Assembly: GCA_013397865.1 (NCBI GenBank)
Contig: VZTI01000427.1
Coordinates: 109,278-173,277, forward strand
Length of the DNA stretch: 64,000 bases
Origin: Struthidea cinerea
Lineage: Eukaryota > Chordata > Aves > Passeriformes > Corcoracidae
Direction of reading: 5' to 3'
In this document: positions 45,731 through 57,440 of the stretch, in pieces
Position numbering within the stretch: the first letter of the stretch is position 1
Layout of the letters: every line of letters begins with the position of its first letter
The notes under the pieces: model-generated
Told to the model about the DNA's origin: nothing
What the model saw: only the letters and a program-made list of their open reading frames with translations
Database searches by the model: none
Position numbers and translations under genes: made by a program

Positions 45731-46361
45731 AATGCTGCTACAGCACAGGAAGTTGGCACGGCCATAAAACCACCTTAGGAAAATCGTGGGTTAATTTCCA
45801 TGTGCACTCAGAGAAACAAAGTCTGGTCTGTGTTCCGATGATTTATTGTATTTTAAATATATGGGCTCACGCAGTGTAATTGGTCGTGGCATATTTTGCA
45901 TGATGAACGCAACAAATTGGCTTTTGTGGAGCTGTTCCAAGCAGTTGTTCAAGACAAAAAAAAGTAATTAGTGAAAGCAGCGATTAGTGACAAACTAAAT
46001 GGGGGAAAATGGTTTTAACCAAATCTACTGTGAAATCTGCACCACACAATTTCACTGAAGCCTCTTGGATTCCAATTCTTTCCTCAGGACTTGTTGCATT
46101 TCCATTGCGTGTAAACATTCACAGACCACTGTGTGTAAATAACAGTTTGAAGAACAAAATGAACCATTTGCATGGGAATTGAGAGCATTGACTTTGTGAC
46201 CAGACAATTTTCAGCCCGTTTTAATATCCACTTTATAAACAGAGGCTTTGCAGAGAGTTTAGGAAAAGCAATTCAGATTGGAAAATTGTTTTTAAAAAAA
46301 CAGAGCTGCATAGGCAAAATGGTATGGGTTTATATTATATAAAAATTATTGTGTCAGGGAA
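45731..46361. other. Single-copy AT-rich DNA
   Basis: Nothing recognised. Confidence 0.5.
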
Positions 46362-46546
46362 AGGCTGGAGTGGGAAGGGACCTCAGAGCCCATCTCATCC
46401 CAGCCCCTGCCAAGGAACACCTCCCACTATCCCAGGCTGCTCCAAGCCCCAATGTCCAGCCTGGCCTTGGACACTGCCAGGGATCCAGGGGCAGCCCCAG
46501 GGCTTCTCTTCCCCAAGCTGAACAATCCCAACTCTCCCAGCACAAA
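46362..46546 (-). mobile_element. CR1 LINE 3' end, class A, with a large internal deletion
   Basis: CTGGAGTGGGAAGGGACCTC runs to GGGATCCAGGGGCAGCCCCA, then jumps directly to GGGCTTCTCTTCCCCAAGCT and CTGAACAATCCCAACTCTCC. About 200 bases of the usual class A body are missing between these points. Confidence 0.85.
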
Positions 46547-46971
46547 TCTAAATTTCTCAGCACAAAACATAAAACCATCTCCACACAACACCAGTGCACA
46601 AGTTTTAAAACGGGACCATCAACACCCTTCTTGCCAAGGTAAACGATCCACAGGATTTTATCAGCAAGGAGTTCTTTCCTCTGACAAATTCAACCTGGAA
46701 TTGCGTTGCATCACCTTGGAGCTTTACAGGCGTATTCCAGGCAGGCAGAAGCCCTCGTTGGTGTGTGCTCAAACCCGTGGCAGCTCTGAGGCTCTCCCGC
46801 TGCCTGCCCACACATGGAATCTCTCCACAGGTCTTAAAATCCTTCTTCCCCAACACCCATCCCTTCTGTTTCCAACACACACCTCGCGCGGGCCTGGAAA
46901 CCGCAGGCGAAAGTAATGGGAGGGAAAGATGTGGATTTAAAAAGGATGTAAGCCCAGAAGGTGCCAGGGAG
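46547..46971. other. Single-copy non-coding DNA
   Basis: Nothing recognised. Confidence 0.45.
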
Positions 46972-47072
46972 TGTTTGGACAGAGTGGGATTGTTGGGGTG
47001 TCTGTGCAGGGCCAGGAGCTGAACTGCATGATCCTGTGAGTCCCTTCCAGCTCAGGTTATTCCATGATTCCA
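46972..47072 (+). mobile_element. CR1 LINE 3' end, class C, short
   Basis: GTGTTTGGACAGAGTGGGAT, then GTTGGGGTGTCTGTGCAGGG, to TTATTCCATGATTCCATGAA. About 100 bases with clear 8-bp tail repeats. Confidence 0.87.
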
Positions 47073-48201
47073 TGAACTGTCCACAACTCTGAGAGGACTA
47101 ATTGCACGGACACGACAATCAGCTTTTAATGCTGATCAGAACAGTTCCCAAAGAGAGCAGAGAGAAGATGAACAAGCCTTTCCCGATGGATCTATTCCCA
47201 CTGCCTCACCTGGGAATCACACCGTCGTTATTCAAGGCCTGAACATTTAATAAGCAGCCAGGATAAACTCCAGCAAGAGGGAAAGCCCAGCCTATCCCAA
47301 GCTGTTCAGAATTCCCTCGTTGCTGTCACGACAGGAGGAGTTTGTACACCCAGCTGTGCTGTCTGTCCCAGCTTCACTATTCCAATTGTCCTAAGAGATT
47401 CCACACGAATCTCTTAGGACATGGAAATAACTGCAGGATTATTGATGAGTTCGGATGTCTTTGGATTCGGAAAGAGAGAATTTACAGCAGTGATTCACAG
47501 AGGAGTGCTTTTCCACACAGTGAGAAAAACGAATTATTAATGCACTGAAATTCATCACTGTCATAAAAATTAATGGAGTTTGAGGAGCAGTGAACTCACC
47601 CCGAGATGCTGCCTTAATTACCCCGTCAGTCTTTTAAGAGTTTCAGTCTCTGCAGTGGTTAGTAAAGGTTAATGCCTCCACTATTCCAGAAATATTACAT
47701 GCAACTTGACAAATATTTGGGGAAAATAAGTTAGGGAAGCTGCAAAATAGCTCCACATTACAACGAAATCCATCCACAAAAGGTCTCCCAGACAGGCCAC
47801 TCTCTGCAAGAGGGCTGGCAGAGGCTGACTTTTAATGTCATTAACCTTTACAGCCTAAAATTCCAAATTTTAGAAAATGGGGAGTTGAGTGGCTGTGACT
47901 TTCAGCCCCAGCTGGAGTGCCCAGGATTTCTGGGGTGTTTCCAGTGGACCGTGGAATGTGTCAGATGCTGGAATCCCTAAATAGCACCAGGCAGCTGAAG
48001 TGAGTTTCAGGTATAACGATACCAGCACATCCCTCAACAGCAGATCCTCTGGGATTAGGAACATTTCCTCCTCTTCCATTAAGCAAACCTTGTGGAGACA
48101 GAGATCCCAACAACAAATCGCTCCTGCTGGCCGTGCCAGCACGGAATGTGTGTCCTGCTGGTCCCTCATACCACACCAACACCCCCGGGACACACGGCTG
48201 T
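47073..48201. other. Single-copy AT-rich DNA containing a perfect hairpin
   Basis: No transposon or gene recognised. The hairpin at 47387-47421 is listed separately. Confidence 0.5.
47387..47421. repeat. Perfect 15-bp inverted repeat with 5-nt loop
   Basis: TGTCCTAAGAGATTC at 47387-47401 is the exact reverse complement of GAATCTCTTAGGACA at 47407-47421, around the loop CACAC. Imperfect pairing can extend outwards (TATTCCA on the left against TGGAAATA on the right) with a small bulge, giving a stem of roughly 22-24 pairs. An arm this long is not expected by chance in 64 kb. It could be a young inverted duplication, a cruciform or a hairpin RNA; nothing decides between these. Confidence 0.92.
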
Positions 48202-48692
48202 CCCCAGCACAGGAGGGACCTGGAGCTGCTGGAGAGAGCCCAGAGGAGGCTCCAGGATGAGCAGAGGGGATGGAGCAGCTCTGCTGGGAGGAAAGGCTGG
48301 GAGAGCTGGGATTGTTCAGCCTGGAGAGGAGAAGCTTTGGGGTGACCTCACTGTGGCCTTCCAGGGCCTGAAGGAGCTTCAGGGAAGATGGAGAGAGACT
48401 CTTTACAAGGGCTGGAGGGACAGGACACAGGGAATGGCTTCCCAGTGCCAGCAGGCAGGGATGGATGGGATATTGGGAAGGAATTGTTCCCTGGGAGGGT
48501 GGGCAGGCCCTGGCACAGGGTACCCAGAGCAGCTGTGGCTGCCCCTGGATCCCTGGCAGTGCCCAAGGCCAGGCTGGACATTGGTGCTTGGAGCAGCCTG
48601 GGACAGTGGAAGGTGTCCCTGCCCATGGCAGGGGTGGCACTGGATGGGCTTTAATGTCCCTTCCAACCCCAACCATTCTGGGATTCCATGAT
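48202..48692 (+). mobile_element. CR1 LINE 3' end, class A, long copy
   Basis: Starts CACAGGAGGGACCTGGAGCT, passes TGTTCAGCCTGGAGAGGAGA and GATGGGATATTGGGAAGGAA, and ends AACCATTCTGGGATTCCATG. It is nearly collinear with the copy at 35900. The 268-codon minus frame at 47870-48676 lies largely inside it. Confidence 0.92.
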
Positions 48693-49554
48693 ATTTGTAT
48701 GGATACGACGTCAGCCTGAAGCCTCAGCGGCTTGTAGAGAATAATTAAAATTTTATCAACTTTAAATCTTCCTAGCTGGGGATGCAGCTCCGAAGCACTT
48801 CCAACAGGAGGGCCTCACCCCATTCCCAGGCTGGAACACAAACACAAAAGCTCCCAAAGCCACCAACGCCCATTCCTGTCCCAGCACCAGAGCAGTGGGG
48901 ACTCAAGAATTCGATCAAGAAGGGCATTTTATATGTGGAGGATTATTTGTGCACGTCTCCAGCAGCCTGGAACATTTGTGTCTGGAGGAATTCGCACAAC
49001 TGTGCGTCAGCTCTCTGTTCCCAGCACAGCCGAGAGCTGTAACACCCCACTGCAGCAGGAATTACAGTGGTGATTAAAAGACATTAGCGTTGCTCCAGTC
49101 CTAATGTGAGGGCTGAGAGCAGACACACAATGAATTCACCGTCTTCATGGCCCACGCAAACCCACAGCAGCTCATTAGCCACGGCAGAACATTAAAAAAA
49201 GAGAGAAGGAATATGGAAATGAGCATTTCTTTCCACAAGGAATCATTTCTTTCCCAGGTTCTGCTCTTGTGCTGCTCAAGGATAAGCTGATATTAGGAGA
49301 CAAAGCTGGGAACGCTTTGCCTTTATCAGATTAAAGCAATTACGAACTGTTTCTAAAGATGCTTTCATAACATTAGCTTTGTTCTCAGAAAAGAAGACTT
49401 CATTTGCAAACTAAGTCGGAAAATTAAGATTGGTTCCTCCAAATTTACCATCCTCCAAAAAACTCACTGCCTGAGAAACTGCTCCACCTTCCTGGTTGAT
49501 CCCAGCCGTAAACCTTCCCCAGAGGAATTTAAAAGTGCACATTTTCAGTGGATC
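48693..49554. other. Single-copy non-coding DNA
   Basis: Nothing recognised. Confidence 0.5.
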
Positions 49555-49929
49555 TCTGCCACCTCTCCATCCAGAGGCTCCGGGGAGATCTTAAAGCACC
49601 TCCCAGTATCGAAAGGGGGCTTATGAAAAAGAGGGAGAGGGACTCTTTCTGTGGTCAGACAGCGATGGGACAAGGGGAAGGGTTCTGAATTAAAACAGAT
49701 GACATATAGATGGGATCTTGGGCAGGAATTGTTCCCTGGGAGGGTGGGCAGGCCCTGGCACAGGGTGCCCAGAGCAGCTGTGGCTGCCCCTGGATCCCTG
49801 GCAGTGGCCAAGGCCAGGTTGGACATTGGGGCTTGGAGCAGCCTGGGACAGTGGAAGGTGTCCCTGCCATGGCAGAGGTGGCACTGGGTGGGCTTTGATG
49901 TCCTTCCAACCCAAACCAGTGTGGGATTT
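49555..49929 (+). mobile_element. CR1 LINE 3' end, class A-like, older upstream part
   Basis: The upstream block (GGGGAGATCTTAAAGCACCT, then CAGTATCGAAAGGGGGCTTA) resembles the older chicken-type CR1 sequence, while the 3' half is the usual class A (GTTCCCTGGGAGGGTGGGCA). It ends AACCCAAACCAGTGTGGGAT. Confidence 0.85.
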
Positions 49930-51047
49930 TATTAAAATGGGAAAAAAGCCACAGCCATCACAAAACCCGTTGAAGTCTGGGGTTTTACTGGGTGATAGAT
50001 TGGCACCAGAGCGTCTCTGTGATAAGCACATCGATGTGCTCGAGGTACACCAATTTATCTGGGAAGAGACCCCAGGAGTGCTGGGTTCAGGAGCACCCAC
50101 CACTAATCCAGCAAGAATGTTTTCCAGACACTAAGGACAAAGCCACTAAAACACGCATTAAACAACCCCGAGGGGCACTGTGCCAATGAGCCTGCCTGAT
50201 CCCACGCCTGGTTTTACATCTATTTTTCACACATTCCCATGGAAGAGATATATAACATATTCCCATTCCCACTGGACACAGTGCAGCACACCCCTGCTCT
50301 TCCCCTGCCAAAATGCCGTGCTCCAAAAGCAGCTGAAGGACAGCCTGCCTTGCAGACCGCTCCTGGGGCTCTGGATTACCAGGATGTGGGAGAAGCACCA
50401 CAGCAGTGAATGATCATCCTGGGTAGTGTATCCCATCCCAGACCTGCCTGCAAGCTCATTCCGCACAAAAATTTATGGCAATCCTGGAAGCAAATACGTT
50501 TGCACGGGGTTAATTAGGGGAAAATACGCTTTCACTGATGTCTTGCCATGCTTTTGTTAATAACCAGGAGGAAGTGAGGGCACTGCAAAGCCTGGGAGCC
50601 TCCCAGTTTCTTGCACTAGCTGATGGAGTGATGCAGCATTTTATTTGCCCATAACTGAGGGGGGTTGTTGTTTTTAATGAAGCAGGAGTTGAATATTAGC
50701 TGTTAAATACAACCGTCATCATCTCCCTCCACTTGGAAGGAAGATTTCTTTTAAACCCCAATAAACTCTACAGTAGCGGCAGCCAAAACAAGATTATCTT
50801 TTTTCCCAGTGCTCCATAAAGCTGGGGAATTACTGAGTCCTTTTAGATATTACAATGTTTGTCAAGCAACAATTAAAAACGCACCAGTGATTAAGCAAAC
50901 ACCATAAAGCTTTTACAATTCATTTGAAGCAGGCAAATATTTGTGCAGCCAAATAAAAAAATCCCAACCAGCCTTGAAGTATTTGGTTCTCTGAAGACTC
51001 AAAATCCCTCATTTTGAAAATGGGTTTTTAAAAACTCCCTTTAAGAC
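49930..51047. other. Single-copy AT-rich DNA
   Basis: About 1.1 kb with no recognised transposon, gene or motif. Confidence 0.5.
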
Positions 51048-51098
51048 TCCGAGGCCGCCCAACCTGGCCTTGGAAACTTGCAGGGATGGGGCAGGCAC
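51048..51098 (-). mobile_element. Tiny CR1 LINE remnant
   Basis: GCCCAACCTGGCCTTGGAAA, then CTTGCAGGGATGGGGCAGGC, matches the CCTGGCCTTGGACACTTCCA segment of CR1. Only ~50 bases survive. Confidence 0.5.
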
Positions 51099-51869
51099 AG
51101 ATTTTTTGGGGACATCAGCAATGGCACACAAATAATTGTTACTTACTTGCATTTACAGCCAAGAATCCCCACACAGCACTGATTGTATGGGATAAACCAG
51201 CCCCCTCCCAGGAAGCTTCCAATCTCAGGCTTAGTGTAAATTCAAATTACCCCAGTTTTCCACACACCTGTGCTAAAAGGCAGGTGGGGGCTTATCCAAA
51301 ATCGAGCTTCCAGAACAAAGCAGGAATCCCAACCCATTCTGAAACTGTGAGCTTCACTCCAGGTGTATTTTTCCCTCCAATAAAAGGAAATGCCATCCCC
51401 TGGGAAAGGCGGGACAGTGGGGATGAGCTCTGCAGGGCCCCTGATGTCCCCACGCAAACTGGGCCACATCCAAACAGCTCTGAATCTGAAGGAGGAGAGC
51501 ACTTTAAAGCTGTTAAATCTTCCCCAGACACCGCAGAGCAGAATAAAGAGGGTTTTAACCACTTTTCCCTGTTTTGTCACCACTACCTGCGGCAGCCCTG
51601 ACCGCTCTCCCCCTCTCCCACACTCCCCATTCCCATGCGCTCCCCTCCCTCCTGCCAGCAAGTGTTTATCCAGCTGTAGGGAAAAGTGTACTCTGAGGTT
51701 AAAAAATAACCCAAAGGGATGTTTTTAGCATGTTAGGGGGGGTTCATGTTTAACCCAGACTCCTTCCCAGCGCAGTTCCTGTGTCCCTGGACGCAGAGGT
51801 GTGCACTGGAACAACGGGAGATGGACATTGCTGCGTCCCCTCGGGAACAGCAGGAGCAAAGGTGGGATC
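51099..51869. other. Single-copy non-coding DNA with a 171-codon plus frame
   Basis: The plus frame 51086-51601 starts in the CR1 remnant (MGQAQIFWGHQQ). An overlapping minus frame of 139 codons exists. No domain, signal peptide or repeat is visible in either. I do not call a gene. Confidence 0.4.
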
Positions 51870-52140
51870 CCTGACCCCCCACACCTCCCAGGAGGGCACT
51901 TAGAGAGCTGCTGCTGCCAAACTGCCCTCCTAACTCGGGATAATGCTCGGGAGACGCGGCTTGAGAGTTTTAGGTTGGACATGAAGGAAAACTTCTTTTC
52001 CAAGCAGGTGTCCCTCTGGTTCAGGGCACCTTCAGGGTGCCGAGAGCTGTTGGACAAAACCCCTCTCCGAGAGGAAGGCTGGAGAAGCTTTGCTGAGGTC
52101 CTTTCCAACCAACACAAGCCCAGGATCATGGGAAGTGTGT
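51870..52140 (+). mobile_element. Probable diverged CR1 LINE 3' end
   Basis: GAGTTTTAGGTTGGACATGA, then AGGAAAACTTCTTTTCCAAG, and the end GAGGTCCTTTCCAACCAACA then CAGGATCATGG follow the general CR1 3' layout, but the middle does not match the three classes. It may belong to another CR1 subfamily. Confidence 0.6.
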
Positions 52141-53115
52141 GATTATCACAGGCAGAGCACCCGAGTTTCTCCTTCACACCCAAAGCACGGCAGCCTTCAC
52201 CTGCTTCCCTAAACCGGCTCAATTCTCCTAAATCCCCCCCATTTCCCCAAAGAACAAAGCCAACAGCGCTGTTTCAGGAGAGTATCTGACAACAGTAAAT
52301 CTGTATTTGGGATCTCTGGCAACGGAAGAATCACAGCAGTGCTCGGAAATGGTGAAGGATTACAAAAGCAGAGGCAGAAGAAATTCAAAGAACAAAAAGG
52401 ACTCTAAAGAGGTTCAAGAGACTCCTCAAACAGAGAGTACAGGATCTAATCAGATGCTGAACAGCCTTTAAGTGGAGAATGAGGGCCAGGAAGGCGGGAG
52501 AGGCACATCCCAGCAGCGCCTCTGCTATGGACACTCGGGTGTATCCGGGCAAAACCCTACGGAAATGGGGCTGGTGACACGGGAAGTGGGGCTGGTGACA
52601 TGGATAAACCCACCACGTGCCATTTTCACACCCACTCAGCCAGTTCATCCCACTCCGGGCAGCTCCTGTCCCCCTCATCAGCTCCCCACCCACAGGTGCT
52701 CCTCCTCCCACCTCCTTCCCATCCCCTCTAAGGACGCGCCCAGCCCTGAAGCTCTGGGCATCCCACTGAGTTCCCAGCATGAATCCTTGGAGAACTCCCT
52801 GCCATTTGCTCCTCGATTTTCTTTTTTCTGGTGTAAGCTGTTAGGAACGTGATCCTCTCCCTATATCCATCATAAAGATGCTTACTCTGCGTGACCTTTT
52901 CGGTGCTGCTCAAATTCCTCCTGGAAGAGCCCTTGGTTTCACAGTGCCCTCCTCATGCTCACCCCGTGGGGATGGAATTTCCAGGGGGCTTTGCCCAGGA
53001 GGCCTCTTTAAAGAAATGAAAGAAAAGGGGTTTTTCCTCCATGTGGCTCCATGTCTGACGGTGTTAAAAGCACCACAGCCTGATGGTCTGGCACGCCAGG
53101 AATGACCTACCCTCA
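52141..53115. other. Single-copy non-coding DNA
   Basis: It contains a local duplication of ACATGG/ACACGG GAAGTGGGGCTGGTG-type sequence near 52565-52602. No transposon or gene recognised. Confidence 0.45.
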
Positions 53116-53506
53116 AATCACAGAATCCCCGGATCCCTGAGGCTGGGAAAGCCCTCCCAGCCTGTGGAGTCCAAGCTGTGCCCGATGCCCACCTTGTCCC
53201 CAGCCCAGAGCACTGAGTGCCACCTCCAGCCCTTCCTTGGACACCTCCAGGGATGGGCACTCCAAACCTCCCTGGGCAGCCCCTGCCAAGGCCTGAGCAG
53301 CCTTTCCATGGAGAAATTCCTGCTGCTGTCCAACCTGAGCCTCCCCTGGCCCAGCCTGAGGCCGTTTCCCCTTGTCCTGTCCCTGCTCCCTGGGAGCAGA
53401 GCCCGACCCCCCCGGCAGCCCCCTCCTGTCAGGGAGTTGTGCAGAGCCACAAGGTCCCCCCTGAGCCTCCTTTGCTCCAGGCTGAGCCCCTTTCCCAGAT
53501 CCCTAA
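53116..53506 (-). mobile_element. CR1 LINE 3' end, class B
   Basis: The reversed tail (AATCACAGAATCCCCGGATC) is at the left, then GCCCGATGCCCACCTTGTCC, a segment shared with the copies at 9643 and 54515. It ends CCCTTTCCCAGATCCCTAAT. Confidence 0.9.
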
Positions 53507-54514
53507 TGCTGCCAATATTTGCTCAAGTTTGGGATGCCGTAGAGGGCTGTAGTTTACTTGCATTTATCTGCTCTGAAGTTCCTTGGCAAAGATGGATTTC
53601 ATATTATTTAAGTGCCAGTGTTAAAAGCATTTGGATACCAAATAAATTGACAAAACTGCAGATAGGCTTTTTAATTAAAAAAAAAAAGGCACCAAACAAC
53701 TTCTCTGTATTGCACGATTGAAAAACTCATTATATTTCATGAATTGCATCTTCTCTGGGAATGGACTTGGAATGGGAGCACTTTTATTTATCTTTAGGCT
53801 GCAATAAAACCCATTCAGACAACAGAAATGTTGACAACTGCATTCACTCCTCTGAAGTTATTTGCAAAACCCTTTTACTCCAGAACATCAAAGTCAGTAG
53901 TGTTTGAAATGGGTTTGGTGAAGCTCTGCCCTTTGCAGCCTCTGCCTGACGCCCAGCTGGAGGAAATGAGATTTAAATAGTGTCTCTGTTTTAATTAACT
54001 GACGGAATGAGGAGCGTGGGAAGAGGCTCAGCTATGTTTTGTTAGTTCTTTGTTTTTTCAGGGGAGTCCATGGCCTCTGTACACAGCAGAAAGTGCAGGT
54101 GCCACCCTAAAGCTGTCTTCTCCTTTCCTCTGACATGTCCTGGATTGGTTTTTTGATGGGAATTGAGTTGAACTCCGGACATTTGCATTGAACTCCAGAC
54201 ATCTGAAGCAATCTGACAGCACCAGGAATTAAGTGCAGAGATCTGAACAAGGCAGAATCCTGGCTGGCTTTGAAGAAATTGAATTGTCTTTTTTTCTTGT
54301 ATTTGTTTTTCTGCTCTGAGGTTACTCTGCCTGACTTACCTATAGTAGAGGGCAGGAGTAGGGGCTGATTAAATTCACACAACTCACCCAACTCGGAGCC
54401 TGTCTTTTAAACTTGGATTTTCTTCACTGGCAAGGCAAAGGGAAGGATGTTTTTGTGGCTGAGTGTCAGTGTTGAAGAAAGCAGCACTTGGGGACTGTGA
54501 TTGTCCCTCTGGGC
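53507..54514. other. Single-copy AT-rich DNA
   Basis: An A-run lies at about 53678-53688, and a 20-bp imperfect tandem (TTGAACTCCGGACATTTGCA then TTGAACTCCAGACATCTGAA) at 54169-54208. No gene recognised. Confidence 0.45.
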
Positions 54515-55024
54515 TGGCCCTGCTGAGGGACCTCGAGGGCTGTGTCCAGTCCTGGGCCCTCCCGGCCAGAGAGCCCTGGAGGGGCTGGAGCGTGTCCAGG
54601 GCAGGGAGCAGAGCTGGGAAGGGGCTGGAGCCCCAGGAGCGGCTGAGGGAGCTGGGAAAGGGGCTCAGCCTGGAGCAAAGGAGGCTCAGGGGGGACCTTG
54701 TGGCTCTGCACAACTCCCTGACAGGAGGGGGCAGCCGGGGGGGGTCGGGCTCTGCTCCCAGGGAACAGGGACAGGACAAGGGGAAACGGCCTCAGGCTGG
54801 GCCAGGGGAGGCTCAGGTTGGACAGCAGCAGGAATTTCTCCATGGAAAGGCTGCTCAGGCCTTGGCAGGGGCTGCCCAGGGAGGTTTGGAGTGCCCATGC
54901 CTGGAGGTGCCCAAGGAAGGCCTGGAGGTGGCACTCAGCGCTCTGGGCTGGGGACAAGGTGGGCATCGGGCACAGGGTGGATTGGATGATCCTGAAGGTC
55001 TTTTCCAGCCTCAATGATTCTGTC
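54515..55024 (+). mobile_element. CR1 LINE 3' end, class B, longest copy
   Basis: It starts GGCTGGCCCTGCTGAGGGAC, carries the upstream GAGGGCTGTGTCCAGTCCTG block not kept in the other class B copies, and ends TTTTCCAGCCTCAATGATTC with the start of an 8-bp tail. It is the best local template for class B. Confidence 0.92.
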
Positions 55025-55085
55025 CTTGGAATCATTATTATTATTGGAATTATTATTATTCCATAAATTTGATTATTATTGCATC
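55025..55085 (+). repeat. (ATT)n-type microsatellite at a CR1 tail
   Basis: Runs such as ATTATTATTATTGG, then AATTATTATTATTCC, then GATTATTATTGC directly follow the class B CR1 end. The array probably grew from the CR1 tail (ATTCTGTG) or from the AT-rich insertion target. Confidence 0.85.
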
Positions 55086-55764
55086 ATTGCCACAAGCCGA
55101 TGGATTTATGGTTAGAAGGTCGATACCTTGGAGGAGATGTCAGCTGTTTGGTCCCGGAGCACTGCAGCTGAAAAAGCCAGGGAGTCTGATGAGACACCAC
55201 ACAATCCCCAAACATACACTGGGATTTTCAGCTCCTCTCCAGAATTTGATGCGTAGCATTAATCAGTATTTTAAACTGACATGTCAGAGCAGTAATACGG
55301 ACCTGTGGCAGAGGAAGGCTCGGGCTGCCCTACACAGCCTTCTCCTCACTTGAAACATCTCCCGTCTGGGCTGTGTAAAAAAATCCCACTTCAAACGACA
55401 TCCCTGAAATGGAGACACGGAGCAGCCCCGCTATCAAAGCACTAGGCAATCAAAGCACGGGGAGAGTACCAGCAATAAGGATGGAATGCTGAACGCTGCA
55501 TAATGAAGAGATTTCCTTTCATCAACACAGGAATTGTCTGCAAAACATCTACAACAGCAAGGCTGCTCCTTGTTCCCTCAGGCTGGAGTTTCACCCCTGC
55601 CAGCAGAGCGGGGGTGAAGCCCTCCTGTGCAAAGTCACACTCGTGCCCTTAAAAACCTTCCAGGGACCTTCACTCCCATGGAACACATCAGCAGGGAGAT
55701 CACGGGAGCTCAGCTTGGAAAGGCAGGAGCCTCCACAGTGGCTCTGTGTTTGGGTTAGGCTCAG
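55086..55764. other. Single-copy non-coding DNA
   Basis: Nothing recognised. Confidence 0.5.
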
Positions 55765-56362
55765 CTTCCCGGCTGGAGGAGCAGCCCAGCCCTTTACTCT
55801 GCTATTCTCCCCCTCTGCCCCGCTCTGGTGAGACCCCACCTGCAGAGCTGCTTCCAGCTTGGGGGTCCCCAACAAAAAAAGGGCCTGGAGCTGCTGGAGA
55901 GAGTCCAGGGGAGGCCACGGAGCTGCTCCCAGGGTTGGAGCCCCTCTGCTCTGGAGCCAGGCTGGGAGAGCTGAGGGTGCTCACCTGGAGAAGAGAAGGC
56001 TCCAGGGAGAGCTCAGAGCCCCTTCCAGGGCCTAAAGGGGCTCCAGGAGAGCTGGAGAGGGACTGGGGACAAGGGATGGAGGGATAGGACACAGGGAATG
56101 GCTTCCCAGTGCCAGAGGGCAGGGATGGATGGGATATTGGGATGGAATTGTTCCCTGGGAGGGTGGGCAGGCCCTGGCACAGGGTGCCCAGAGCAGCTGT
56201 GGCTGCCCCTGGATCCCTGGCAGTGCCCAAGGCCAGGCTGGACATTGGGGCTTGGAGCAGCCTGGGGCAGTGGAAGGTGTCCCTGCCCGTGGCAGGGGTG
56301 GCATGGGATGGTGTTTAAAAGGTCCCTTCCAACCCAAACCATTCCACGATTCTGTGAAGAAG
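55765..56362 (+). mobile_element. CR1 LINE 3' end, class A, longest copy
   Basis: The left part (GGAGGAGCAGCCCAGCCC, then CTCTGGTGAGACCCCACCTG) extends further 5' than other class A copies. The element runs to CCTTCCAACCCAAACCATTC and a TTCTGTGAAGA tail. At ~600 bases it gives the best view of the class A upstream region. No reverse-transcriptase frame is retained. Confidence 0.92.
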
Positions 56363-57299
56363 CCCCACGATGACAGAACCGCACCCACTCTTCACACCCA
56401 GCAGCTCCGAACCCCAGAGCAGCTCCATGTTTGTGCCCAGGCATTCAAAGGATGCAGAGAATCCAGCCCAGCTGAGCCAGGGGCAAACCTGAGGCCCGGA
56501 CTCTGGTCCCAGCCCCCTGACTGAGCTGATCCCAAGATCCCAGGAGAAGTAACCATGGATTGAGATGTTGTTCTATGCACCTTCTCCACAGACGCCTTTT
56601 CTCTTTTGTGTGCTGCAGGGAATGGGAATGCTTTCCTCCTAGCACTCTCCATATGAGAAACCTTCCCCACTACTGTCATCCAGCTGGAATTCAGGAGAGC
56701 TTGAATGGAAGAAGAAAGAGCTGCTGTTTTCTCCTGTTCTTTGTGCTGATTCCAAGAATTCAATTTTGAGGGGATCGTGCTCCCCGAATAGGAGGCGGCA
56801 AACAATTTTCTTGCTGCAGGTTCAGCTGGGTATTTTTTGGGAAAGACTAAGAAGTTGGATTGTGGTGCCAGCCCCAAAACGAGCAGGGTGATGTACAAGA
56901 GGACACCGAGCCTGCTGGAAGGAACTCCAGATTCCTAGAGGTAGATCAGCAAGGACAGATGGGGAAAAGCAGGGGGAAAAAAAAATACCCACTACCAAAG
57001 TCAGCAGGGTAGTAGGAGAGACACGTTTGCCTCTGTTTTGTTACCCATACATTAAACACAACCCCCAGCACTGTGGAGTGCCGCACATGGCACATCCATC
57101 TGTTCCACCCACACCTCGCACTCCGAAAATAGCCATCCCCAAAACCCAGCGCCATGTCCAGAGCGGGCCACCCACTCCCAGCACAACTCCCAGCAGCTCT
57201 GTCAGCCACAACAAACTCCACAGGCCCCCCCCGACTGCCCGCAAAAGCTGCTCCCCATCCCCTCCTGGGCAATCCCACACGCGCTGCCAGCTTGTATCC
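56363..57299. other. Single-copy non-coding DNA
   Basis: Nothing recognised. Confidence 0.5.
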
Positions 57300-57440
57300 C
57301 CCTGGCAGTGCCCAAGGCCAGGCTGGACATTGGGGCTTGGAGCAGCCTGGGACAGTGGAAGGTGTCCCTGCCCGTGGCAGGTGGTGGAATGGGATGGGTT
57401 TTAAGATCCCTTCCAAACCAAACCATTCTGGGATTCTCGG
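57300..57440 (+). mobile_element. CR1 LINE 3' end, class A, short
   Basis: CCTGGCAGTGCCCAAGGCCA runs to AACCAAACCATTCTGGGATT followed by CTCGG. About 140 bases. Confidence 0.9.

Noticed and set aside
47870..48676. 268-codon minus frame as a gene
   Set aside because: It is antisense to a long class A CR1, and its repeated peptide blocks (such as PPLPWAGTPSTVPGC) appear in many other CR1 copies.
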